Shown here: one piece after another, positions 13,401 through 20,955 of the stretch
Numbering within the stretch: position 1 is the stretch's first letter
How the letters are laid out: each line of letters starts with the position of its first letter
From: Heracleum sosnowskyi
Taxonomy: Eukaryota > Streptophyta > Magnoliopsida > Apiales > Apiaceae
Assembly (NCBI GenBank): GCA_030848705.1
Contig: JAUIZM010000025.1
Location: forward strand, 1,426,001 to 1,490,000
Length of the DNA stretch: 64,000 nucleotides
Reading direction: 5' to 3'
The notes under the pieces: model-generated
Databases searched by the model: none
Told to the model about the DNA's origin: nothing
What the model saw: the letters and a program-made list of their open reading frames with translations, nothing else
Program-made: the position numbers and the translations under genes

Positions 13401-15734
13401 CGGACAGCCGCAAATGAAGTTTTCTGCAACTCTATAAACCCATAGGGTCAAACTACGAGAAAATATCAACAAAACGGCCCGCTTCAATTTTTACCCATTT
13501 TCCTTGTATAGCTCCCTTTAGAGGTAAACGTAATCGGGCGTCTCCTGGTATCTCCTCCGATTCAGGCACAGACAGCCCCAAATGAACTTTTCTGCAATTC
13601 TATAAACCCAAAGGGTCACACTACGAGAAAATATCCACAAACCGGCCCGCTTCAATTTTTCTCCATTTTTCTCGTATAGCTCCCTTTAGAAGTAAACGTA
13701 ATCGGGCGTCTCCTGGTATCTGCTCCGATTCAAGCACGGATAGCCGCATATGAAGTTTTCTGCAACTCTATAAACCCATAGGGTCAAACTACGAGAAAAT
13801 ATCTACAAAAGGGCCCGCTTCAATTTTTCCTCATTTTTCTTGTATAGCTCCCTTTAGAAGTAAACGTAATCGAGCGTCTCCTGGTATCTGCTCCGATTCA
13901 GGCACGGACAGCCGCAAATGAAGTTTTCTGCAATTCTATAAACCCATAGGGTCAAACTACGAGAAAATATCAACAAAACGGCCCGCTTCAATTTTTACCC
14001 ATTTTCCCTGTATAGCTCCCTTTAGAGGTAAACGTAATCGGGCGTCTCCTGGTATCTGCTCCGATTCAGGCCCAGACAGCCCCAAATGAACTTTTCTGCA
14101 ATTCTATAAACCCAAAGGGTCACACTACGAGAAAATATCCACAAACCGGCCCGCTTCAATTTTTCTCCATTTTTCTCGTATAGCTCCCTTTAGAAGTAAA
14201 CGTAATCGGGCGTCTCCTGGTATCTGCTCCGATTCAGGTACGGACAGCCGCAAATGAAGTTTTCTGCAACTCTATAAACACATAGGGTCAAACTACGAGA
14301 AAATATCAACAAAACGGCCCGCTTCAATTTTTACCCATTTTCCTTGTATAGCTCCCTTTAGAGGTAAACGTAATCGGGCGTCTCCTGGTATCTGCTCCGA
14401 TTCAGGCCCAGACAGCCCCAAATGAACTTTTCTGCAATTCTATAAACCCAAAGGGTCACACTACGAGAAAATATCCACAAACCGGCCCGCTTCAATTTTT
14501 CTCCATTTTTCTCGTATAGCTCCCTTTAGAAGTAAACGTAATCGGGCGCCTCCTGGTATCTGCTCCGATTCAGGCACGGACAGCCGCAAATGAAGTTTTC
14601 TGCAACTCTATAAACCCATAGGGTCAAACTACGAGAAAATATCAACAAAACGGCCCGCTTCAATTTTTACCCATTTTCCTTGTATAGCTCCCTTTAGAGG
14701 TAAACGTAATCGGGCGTCTCCTGGTATCTCCTCCGATTCAGGCACAGACAGCCCCAAATGAACTTTTCTGCAATTCTATAAACCCATAGGGTCACACTAC
14801 GAGAAAATATCCACAAACCGGCCCGCTTCAATATTTCTCCATTTTCCTTGTATAGCTCCTTTTAGAAGTAAACGTAATCGGGCGTCTCCTCGTATCTGCT
14901 CCGATTCAGGCACGGACAGCCGCAAATGAAGTTTTCTGCAACTCTATAAACCCATAGGGTCAAACTACGAGAAAATATCTACAAAATGGCCCGCGTCAAT
15001 TTTTCCCCATTTTCCTTGTATAGCTCCCTTTAGAGGTAAACGTAATCGGGCGTCTCCTGGTATCTGCTCCGATTCAGGCACAGACAGCCCCCAATGAACT
15101 TTTCTGCAATTCTATAAACCCATAGGGTCACACTACGAGAAAATATCCACAAACCGGCCCGCTTCAATTTTTCTCCATTTTCCTTGTATAGCACCCTTTA
15201 GAAGTAAACGTAATCGGGCGTCTCCTAGTATCTGCTCCGATTCAGGCACGGACAGCCGCAAATGAAGTTTTCTGCAACTCTATAAACCCATAGGGTCAAA
15301 CTACGAGAAAATATCAACAAAACGGCCCGCTTCAATTTTTACCCATTTTCCTTGTATACCTCCCTTTAGAGGTAAACGTAATCGGGCGTCTCCTGGTATC
15401 TGCTCCGATTCAGGCCCAGACAGCCCCAAATGAACTTTTCTGCAATTCTATAAACCCAAAGGGTCACACTACGAGAAAATATCCACAAACCTGCCCGCTT
15501 CAATTTTTCTCCATTTTTCTCGTATAGCTCCCTTTAGAAGTAAACGTAATCGGGCGTCTCCTGGTATCTGCTCCGATTCAGGTACGGACAGCCGCAAATG
15601 AAGTTTTCTGCAACTCTATAAACCCATAGGGTCAAACTACGAGAAAATATCTACAAAAGGGCCCGCTTCAATTTTTCCCCATTTTTCTTGTATAGCTCCC
15701 TTTAGAAGTAAACGTAATCGGGCGTCTCCTGGTA
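4470..15734. repeat. Nested higher-order repeats: 40-mer (6720 bp) and 28-mer (4704 bp) periods with 12/14-mer sub-blocks
   Basis: Rare variants recur 6720 bp (40 monomers) apart: GTAATTGGGCG at 4627 and 11347, CCCTATATAGC near 4935 and 11655, TTGTATTGCTCC near 5945 and 12665, and GGGCGCCTCC near 7825 and 14545. Inside this period a distinctive monomer (CAATATTTCTCC, CTCCTTTTAG, CTCGTATC) occurs at 3361, 5713, 8065, 10081, 12433 and 14785, giving spacings of 14, 14, 12, 14 and 14 monomers. From about 15.1 kb the match changes to the sequence 4704 bp (28 monomers) earlier, and this relation continues across the retrotransposon into the right block. Confidence 0.8.
15730..15734. repeat. Target-site duplication TGGTA, left copy
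   Basis: TGGTA directly precedes the first TG of the left LTR and is repeated directly after the last CA of the right LTR at 28664-28668. Removing the element and one copy restores the normal satellite text CCTGGTATCTGCTCCG and the 168-bp register. Five base pairs is the usual duplication length for Ty1/copia integrase. Confidence 0.97.
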
Positions 15735-15836
15735 TGTTAGGCCGAATACACAATATAATCAAGTATGTATGAGAATAACAATAATTAATAACACTGTTTA
15801 TGAATCAATAAAACTGTAATCTTATTAACAGCTTCT

Positions 15837-15866
15837 CTCTTTATGATGTTAATGAATCATAAAGAG
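15837..15866 (-). other. Stem-loop in the R/U5 part of the LTR
   Basis: Perfect 11-bp inverted repeat, CTCTTTATGAT at 15837-15847 and ATCATAAAGAG at 15856-15866, with an 8-base loop. The same structure is at 28219-28248 in the other LTR. It lies downstream of the TATA box in element orientation, so it would be present near both ends of the RNA. A role in 3'-end formation, packaging or translation is inference. Confidence 0.6.
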
Positions 15867-15928
15867 CTTCTAGGTTACACGAATAATATCTCAATGATCG
15901 CGTCCCTTCTAGGGATAACCTATCTGTG

Positions 15929-15937
15929 TTTATATAG
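15929..15937 (-). promoter_or_regulatory. TATA box copy in the 3' LTR
   Basis: Minus-strand CTATATAAA, identical to the copy at 28311-28319. In this LTR it would direct transcription leftwards out of the element into the left satellite block. Confidence 0.55.
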
Positions 15938-16183
15938 TACACAGCTACATACAATCCTTCTCTAATTGATATTCCTACAAGTTAGCTATACAATTCATAT
16001 CAATTAAGGATTGCTTCTTATCTTCTATCCTGTTTCCTTAGCTGTATCAATATATTCTGCTTCTTTCCATCTTCAGAATGTATTGCTTCTAGAATCTTCA
16101 ATTCTGCACCGACAGCTAATTCAACTATCACCTTGTCAGACTTTAAATAAACTCTGACTAGCTTCCTTTAAACTCTTCACCCT

Positions 16184-16207
16184 ATCAGAGTTTAACTAAA
16201 CTCTGAT
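16184..16207. promoter_or_regulatory. Near-palindromic U3 element (copy in the 3' LTR)
   Basis: Two perfect 11-bp arms, ATCAGAGTTTA and TAAACTCTGAT, separated by two bases. It lies in U3, upstream of the TATA box in element orientation. Further single AAACTCT or CAGA-type copies flank it. The identical copy in the 5' LTR is at 28566-28589. The symmetry suggests a site for a dimeric DNA-binding protein, but no factor can be named. Confidence 0.5.
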
Positions 16208-16282
16208 CGGCTTCTGATAAACTCTTGTCAGTACCTGTTGCTTAAACACTGATAAACAAACATTAGCAATTATATCTAACAA

Positions 16283-16290
16283 TCTCCCCC
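16283..16290 (-). other. Polypurine tract for plus-strand DNA priming
   Basis: Minus-strand GGGGGAGA, one base from the TGTTAG start of the 3' LTR in element orientation. This is the expected position and composition of a retrotransposon polypurine tract. The rest of 16291-16444 is AT-rich with CAGAGTTTA motifs and shows no ORF. Confidence 0.85.
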
Positions 16291-16444
16291 AACTTGTTCA
16301 TAATAAAATGTACAAGTTAAACATATAATTGATGATGTCAAAACCTTTTAACAAATGCAGTGTTTAACATATAACAGAGTTTAATTTAAAACAGAGTTTA
16401 AATTTGACTTAGAATAGAAAATATTAAAAACTTACAGTCAGACT

Positions 16445-18439
16445 TTATTTGATTTCTTGAATATCAGGAACTGTCCTGAGATAATCAATTAGAAGTCTTC
16501 TTTCAGCCTTTTCCAGCTCTTCAACCATGATTTCTTTCAGTTCCTTGAGTTCTGGATCAGATTCACCAGTCTGATAAATAGCAGCTCTCAGAGAATAGAT
16601 GGAATTCTTCCTCATCTCATTCCCTAGCCTAATAAAATGTGCTTTATCAGATTCTTGATTGAATTCTAAGACTTTAACTCCCAGATCAGTCCTTAGTCTT
16701 GCACTGTTTCTCTTCATTTCTATAACATTTCCAAAAGCATCTCTATACTTAGGAATGTATACCTTTGAAACTCCTCCTCCAAGCATCACCTTAGATCTTT
16801 GCATCTTTTGTCTGATAAATGTAGCAGCATTGTGAGTGTTTCTGTTTTTGACTTTTAGCAAGTACAGAACATACTCCAATTCTTGATAAGATTTGAGATC
16901 TATATCAGACTCTGCAACTCTGTAAACTCTTCCATCATTCATAAAATACAACAGAAAATCTTTTTTTAAACCTTTGTGAAATATCAACTGAACAGAGTCT
17001 AGCATATCAAGATTCTCTTGAGTAATAATGCCAGATACTGCCAATGATGATTGATCTCCAGATCTGTTGTTTATTCTCTTCTCCCTATGTGAACCTAAAC
17101 CAGCTTTATCAAAAGTTTCTTTTCCAAGTACAGTCCTGGTTTGAGAAAAATCCACAGGTTGAAGTGTCAGAGCTTCAGATAGTACAGGTCTTCTAAAAAT
17201 ACCTTGGAGTTGTGGAGCTAGCTGAGTTTGCACAGCTTGAGCCTTGTCAGAGGCTGGCTTAACTTCGATAGTATCATCAACTTGAGCAGCGTCAGAGGTT
17301 GATTTTGGTAATCTTGTTTCAACTTGAGCAATGTCAGAGGTTGAATATTCTTTCTCCTTCAGGTTAGGCTCTTCAATCATTTTGCCTTTACCCTTATCAG
17401 AGTTTCTAATCATAGGCCTCCTGGTGTATTGTATACTCTGTTGAGTATTTTCTTTAATGATAATTCCAGTTTCTTTCTTTCTAGGAGCCTTGATTTCTTT
17501 CTTTTTGTATATCCCAGCTTCAAGATTCTTCCTGTGTTCTTCAGCAAGCATTTGCTCTTCAGCTTGGATATCTTCAATTGTAACATCTTTTCCATGTTCT
17601 GCTATAAATAATTTAGCAGCAACTTCTTCATCAGTGCTAGGCTTATCAGTGTTTATCAAACTTTTGAGCCTTGAACCACTGGCAGAAATTACTTTTTCCT
17701 TACCAGAGTTTGATCTTCTCTCAGAGTTTGATCTTGATCTTGGTCTTAAGCCTAAACTCTTTTCAGATTCACCTCCCTTGCTTCCACCATCATTACCATC
17801 ATCCCTCCGTCTCAGAGCTTGAGTGTCTTTGCATTTGTCACTTGGTACACTCTCCCCCTTTTTGACATTATCAGAAAGTAGTACTGATGTCAGCAACTCC
17901 AGAACATTAGAAATTGAAGTTAGTTGAGCAGACATAGCAGTCTGATTCTCCTCAACTTTCGACAATCTAGAATTGAAAGTCTTTTGCTCTTTACACAAAG
18001 AGATGTATAGAGATTTGTCCTTCTGCTGTGTAAGCTCTCTTGTAGCTATATCATTCCTTAACCTTTCAATCATCTTATCAGAAGCATCAAAACGATTGTT
18101 TAATGATTTGATTTGAACAACAGTTGCTTTGAAATGACTGAGAAGTTCAGGATTTTTAATCTCTTTAACAGAGTTAGCAGTTAAATCAGCAGCCCTTTGT
18201 GAAGTGAAAATACAATCTGCTGCTGTCCAGTTCTTGAAGTACATCTCTTGAAAATGTTCTTCAGTAGCCCTATTGAACTCTCTTTCTTCATCAGAGTTGG
18301 CTTGAATGTCAGATATGTGTGAAGGTGAATGAGCAGGACTAGCATTAACATTGTCATCCTCTCTTGCAATCTCTTCAGGAACATGTTCAGTTGACTTTCT
18401 CTGCAACAGTTTCAGGAATATCAGAGTTTGCTTTAGCAA
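16445..18439 (-). CDS. Additional ORF of the retrotransposon, second part (aORF2, 664 codons, no ATG at its 5' end)
   Basis: This is a long open frame between aORF1 and the polypurine tract. It overlaps the end of aORF1 by about 50 bases in the +1 frame and has no ATG until residue 66 (about 18244), so it reads as the continuation of aORF1 and not as a separate gene. Counting from 18439, residues 100-190 look like a coiled coil. Residues 209-250 are rich in Arg, Ser and Gly with RSRS-type text. Three degenerate TSDxAQV repeats lie near 367, 381 and 396. The last 190 residues look globular, with a conserved-looking hydrophobic segment at 480-530. There is no signal peptide or membrane segment, so it is not env-like. 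From memory, additional ORFs of copia elements in Asteraceae have the same plan of N-terminal globular domain, long low-complexity middle and short C-terminal domain. Its function is unknown. Confidence 0.75.
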   Translation of the reverse strand: MLKQTLIFLKLLQRKSTEHVPEEIAREDDNVNASPAHSPSHISDIQANSDEEREFNRATEEHFQEMYFKNWTAADCIFTSQRAADLTANSVKEIKNPELLSHFKATVVQIKSLNNRFDASDKMIERLRNDIATRELTQQKDKSLYISLCKEQKTFNSRLSKVEENQTAMSAQLTSISNVLELLTSVLLSDNVKKGESVPSDKCKDTQALRRRDDGNDGGSKGGESEKSLGLRPRSRSNSERRSNSGKEKVISASGSRLKSLINTDKPSTDEEVAAKLFIAEHGKDVTIEDIQAEEQMLAEEHRKNLEAGIYKKKEIKAPRKKETGIIIKENTQQSIQYTRRPMIRNSDKGKGKMIEEPNLKEKEYSTSDIAQVETRLPKSTSDAAQVDDTIEVKPASDKAQAVQTQLAPQLQGIFRRPVLSEALTLQPVDFSQTRTVLGKETFDKAGLGSHREKRINNRSGDQSSLAVSGIITQENLDMLDSVQLIFHKGLKKDFLLYFMNDGRVYRVAESDIDLKSYQELEYVLYLLKVKNRNTHNAATFIRQKMQRSKVMLGGGVSKVYIPKYRDAFGNVIEMKRNSARLRTDLGVKVLEFNQESDKAHFIRLGNEMRKNSIYSLRAAIYQTGESDPELKELKEIMVEELEKAERRLLIDYLRTVPDIQEIK

Positions 18440-18440
18440 T
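18385..18440 (-). other. Frame break joining aORF1 to aORF2
   Basis: The two frames overlap between 18439 and 18387. The TGA ending aORF1 is at 18389-18387. A net shift of +1 near the AAA run at about 18394-18397 would make one continuous ORF of roughly 1200 codons. The composition on both sides (acidic, Glu/Val/Pro-rich) matches well. It may be a 1-base insertion in this copy or its parent, a sequencing error in a short homopolymer, or a programmed +1 shift. The sequence alone cannot decide. Confidence 0.7.
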
Positions 18441-20033
18441 TACCTCTGCTTCTCGCTGAACAATCTCAACAACTGAGTGTTGTAGAGCTTCAAGAACAAG
18501 AGCATCTTCAGAGTTTGAAACAAACTCTGCTGCTACAGGAACATTCTCTGTTGCATCAGCAGGTACAGCAACAGCTTCTGTAGGATGATCAATTCTAATC
18601 TGATCAACTTCCTCACCTTTCTCAAAATCAAGAGAAATGATTTCTGTGTGGGAAGCAATAGTTTCTACCAATTCTGTAGTAGCTTGATCAGCTTCTCTTA
18701 CATTTTCTTCAAGATCAAAAATTCTGCTGTCAGAATGAGCAGCAGCTTCCTCAACTACATCATTAGCCTTTGATGTAGGAGCTTCTCTATCAAAATCCAT
18801 TTCAATATCATCAGTATTTAGCCTGTCTTGATTGACAGCTTCTGGATTTGCAGCTTCCTCCTGAACAAAAGCTTCAGGAGCTTCAGTTTCCTCAGGAACT
18901 TTGTCCATATTGGCAATAATATCAGCAAAAAGATATTCAGCAACTTGTCTTCTCTTTCTCTGATGAGGATTGTCTTCATCAGTTTCAGTTTCTGATTCTG
19001 CATCAGAATCAGCAGTAACAGACTTTGCTCTTTGAGCTCTCTTTTTCTTCATTCTTTTTCCCTGAGGCATCTCTTCAGTTCTTGATACCCCAGCTTCAGC
19101 ATTTGACTTAGCAACCCTAGCAGGTTTAGTACCAACATTCTTAGTCCTACCACCCCTTTTAGGTTTAACAGAAGTTGAAGGAGGCAATTCTTGTTGTAGA
19201 GGCTCAGGTTGAGAAGAAGCTTGTGTTGGTGGATTGACTTGAGCATTTAAAAACTGTTGCACAGATTGAGGTAGCAACAAGTCTCCAACAACCCCTTTCT
19301 TAACATCTTTATTAATAAGATCAGAAAATATTCTCTTATGTAATTTAAAACAAGAAACATCTTCTTCACCTACTTCTACTCCTTCAACACAGTAAGAGAA
19401 CAAAGTCTGACAGAATCTCGAGAAATAGACTACTCTTCTATTCTCTGTCATTTTGTCTCCTAGATTATTCAAAACAAGTCGTGCAAAATCAAAATGATTA
19501 TCGAATAAAAGAGAATACCCGATTTGCAGACTGTCTGTGGGAATAGCATCCCAGTTTGTGCATTTCTTGCTAAAAGTCCTTGTGATGCAATCAAAGAAGA
19601 AGCTCCACTCCTTCCTTAAGAATGGTCGTTTGAGCTGTCCAATCTTCGACAAGGGTCCAGAATACCCAATCTCTTGCATCATTCTTATCAAATCCTCATC
19701 ACCCATTCCAATTGTATACGAAGAAAATTCAGGAAACCCCATTGCAGCGCGAATGGTTCCAGCAGTTATTACATACTCTGTATCTTCATATTCAAAAATA
19801 ATCGATGGGTTGCCTGTCTCACCACCATCATCATACATTCCTGTTTCCCAGAACGCCTTTATCTGTGAACCAGAAAGTTTTTCAGGTTCTACCAAAGCAC
19901 GCCCAATCGCTGACTGAGCAAGAAACTCTTGAATCATATGAAATGCCTCTGGTGCGTTTGCAGTGTTTAGTGGTGCAGTATAGTTGTTTGGAACGAACTC
20001 TAATCCAGACGAAACAAAAGCTGTGGTTGCCAT
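18387..20033 (-). CDS. Additional ORF of the retrotransposon, first part (aORF1, 548 codons)
   Basis: The frame is open from 20066, but the first ATG is at 20033 in a good context (CTAATGGC), so that start is chosen. Residues 25-240 appear globular, rich in Trp, Phe and hydrophobics. They contain an IKAFWETG motif, a TIRAAMGFP motif and a later RKEWSFFFDC block. Their spacing recalls the putative plant transposon protein domain (Pfam PF20167 type) and additional ORFs of Asteraceae copia elements; this is a resemblance from memory and not a search result. The rest is low complexity: basic patches near 291 (KPKRGG), 325-337 (GKRMKKKRAQRAK) and 358-363 (QRKRRQ), which could be nuclear localisation signals, then an acidic Ala/Glu/Val-rich tail. 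It stops just where aORF2 takes over in another frame. A TATA-like sequence lies about 115 bp upstream of the ATG, so it may have its own transcript. Its function is unknown. Confidence 0.8.
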   Translation of the reverse strand: MATTAFVSSGLEFVPNNYTAPLNTANAPEAFHMIQEFLAQSAIGRALVEPEKLSGSQIKAFWETGMYDDGGETGNPSIIFEYEDTEYVITAGTIRAAMGFPEFSSYTIGMGDEDLIRMMQEIGYSGPLSKIGQLKRPFLRKEWSFFFDCITRTFSKKCTNWDAIPTDSLQIGYSLLFDNHFDFARLVLNNLGDKMTENRRVVYFSRFCQTLFSYCVEGVEVGEEDVSCFKLHKRIFSDLINKDVKKGVVGDLLLPQSVQQFLNAQVNPPTQASSQPEPLQQELPPSTSVKPKRGGRTKNVGTKPARVAKSNAEAGVSRTEEMPQGKRMKKKRAQRAKSVTADSDAESETETDEDNPHQRKRRQVAEYLFADIIANMDKVPEETEAPEAFVQEEAANPEAVNQDRLNTDDIEMDFDREAPTSKANDVVEEAAAHSDSRIFDLEENVREADQATTELVETIASHTEIISLDFEKGEEVDQIRIDHPTEAVAVPADATENVPVAAEFVSNSEDALVLEALQHSVVEIVQREAEVIAKANSDIPETVAEKVN

Positions 20034-20562
20034 TAGAAGATTCTGAATTGATGCGAAAGACAGCAAAGTTTATGTGTACAAAGGTGTTTGTGAAAAAGCG
20101 TATGAAGAGTTAAGGTTCGTAAAAGATTGAACCGTTTATGTGTAGTGTATTTAAATAATAACTGAAAAGATCACGATACACAGCAAGCGTCCTTGAAACG
20201 TGTGTGAGTGGGACAGATGTCAAACGTGCATACGCTGACAGTTGTATCCAATACACACGTGCAATCGTGCAAACATTTAGACACCTGGCAACACATAAAA
20301 CGCTCAAAATATCCACTTTAATAAAAATCAATAATAATAAAATTATCAATTTTAATCTCTCAGAAATACAATAACGAAGTACAAAGCAACTCAACAGTCA
20401 GTATAATAATGACTGTCTTGGAACTCCGCACGTTACTGTTTCCAAAAGCTTCAAAAACCTTTCAATCTCCAAGAAAAACCTTTCAGATACCCTGTTTGAA
20501 TGCTTTAAATACCAAAGCAATGTAACAACAGGCTTCATATCTTAAACTTACTATACACCAAA
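20034..20562. promoter_or_regulatory. Divergent putative promoter region between aORF1 (minus) and the antisense ORF (plus)
   Basis: This 529-bp spacer separates two head-to-head start codons. A TATA-like sequence TATTTAAATAC faces left (plus-strand positions 20147-20157, about 115 bp from the aORF1 ATG). A second, CTTTAAATACC, faces right (20503-20513, 50 bp from the plus-strand ATG). Both share the core TTTAAATAC. Between them are a palindromic G-box CACGTG at 20256-20261 and further ACGTG cores at 20198-20202 and 20224-20228, the type of site bound by plant bZIP/bHLH factors. No transcription data are available, so bidirectional activity is inference. Confidence 0.55.
20503..20513 (+). promoter_or_regulatory. 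TATA-like box of the antisense ORF
   Basis: CTTTAAATACC lies 50 bp upstream of the plus-strand ATG at 20563, leaving room for a start site about 30 bp downstream and a 5' leader of some 20 bases or a little more. Confidence 0.5.
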
Positions 20563-20955
20563 ATGGCTGGAACTTTCGAATTCCTGGATGTGGAAGAGTT
20601 TTTGAACATGAACTGGCAGCAACAAGAAAACTATCTTATCGATGAGTTTCTTGTTCTTTCATTCCTGAATGAAGAAGGTCTTATCGTAGATGATGAAATA
20701 GCCGAAGGGCCTTTCTCCAACCCTCATGGATACATCTTCCGTCCAGGACCATATGATGCACCAATCCTCGCAGATGAAGATGCCATGGAGATCTGCTTTA
20801 TGCTTTTTCAACTGAGTTTCTTGTCGGGTTCAAAAGAAAACCTCTTCTTAGAATCCTGCAAGCTGCAAAGCAGAAAGAGATCCCGAGAAGATGATGATGA
20901 TGATTCATCATTAGGAGGATTTCAAGCTATCCCAAATGGTATAATGACCAGATGA
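20563..20955 (+). CDS. Antisense additional ORF of the retrotransposon, 130-aa acidic protein
   Basis: This is the only convincing ORF on the strand opposite to gag-pol. The ATG sits in a near-ideal plant context (CACCAAAATGGCTGG) and a TATA-like box lies 50 bp upstream. The protein is acidic and rich in Phe and Leu. Residues 5-40 contain paired hydrophobic-acidic helices, residues 51-67 form a Pro/Gly/Tyr-rich segment, and residues 75-90 are hydrophobic with a Met/Phe/Leu-rich helix. Residues 104-110 (RKRSRED) give a compact basic patch that could be a nuclear localisation signal, followed at once by a run of Asp. No signal peptide or known domain is recognised. It does not overlap a sense ORF, so it is not a shadow of one. 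Antisense ORFs downstream of pol are known from other plant LTR retrotransposons. A nuclear regulatory role is possible but speculative; a captured host gene fragment is the alternative. Confidence 0.65.
   Translation: MAGTFEFLDVEEFLNMNWQQQENYLIDEFLVLSFLNEEGLIVDDEIAEGPFSNPHGYIFRPGPYDAPILADEDAMEICFMLFQLSFLSGSKENLFLESCKLQSRKRSREDDDDDSSLGGFQAIPNGIMTR

Larger units (their letters stand above)
1..15734. repeat. 168-bp tandem satellite, left block (93 full monomers plus part of the 94th)
   Basis: Monomers start at 1, 169, 337, 505 and so on up to 15625, always exactly 168 bp apart, so there is no net insertion or deletion in 15.6 kb. Three main classes follow one another as a 504-bp trimer. Class A reads ATCTACAAAAGGGCCCGC with TTCCYCATTTTTCTTG. 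Class B reads ATCAACAAAACGGCCCGC with TTTACCCATTTTCC. Class C starts CAAAGGGTCACAC and has ATCCACAAACCGGCCC with CTCCATTTTTCTCG. The most constant part of the monomer is the stretch from TAAACGTAATCGGGCGTC to CTGCTCCGATTCAGG. The block runs off the left edge of the window. No gene is seen. Monomer length near 170 bp is typical of plant centromeric or heterochromatic satellites; a centromeric role is inference only. Confidence 0.98.
15735..16281 (-). repeat. 3' LTR (left copy in the window)
   Basis: Starts TGTTAGGCCG and ends ATATCTAACA on the plus strand, so the ends form the short inverted repeat TGTTAG/CTAACA. It is a direct repeat of 28117-28663, the same length, with no difference found by eye. 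Because the element is on the minus strand this copy provides the transcript 3' end. A possible near-upstream polyadenylation signal AATAAG lies on the minus strand at 15821-15826. Confidence 0.97.

Noticed and set aside
1..15734. CRISPR-like array
   Set aside because: The repeats are contiguous 168-bp monomers with no unique spacers, leader or cas genes; this is a eukaryotic satellite.
1..15734. CENP-B box or telomere repeat inside the monomer
   Set aside because: ACGTAATCGGGC matches the CGGG end of a CENP-B box but lacks the required TTCG half. AAACCCATAGGG and CCCTTTAGA only resemble plant telomere units and are not tandem.
16445..20033. Envelope-like gene, as often claimed for SIRE-type elements
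   Set aside because: No signal peptide, transmembrane segment or cleavage-site pattern is visible. The proteins are charged, low-complexity and coiled-coil, with nuclear-type basic patches.
20110..20394. 94-codon minus-strand ORF in the divergent spacer
   Set aside because: It covers the putative promoter elements, has a cysteine-rich random composition and lacks a good start context.
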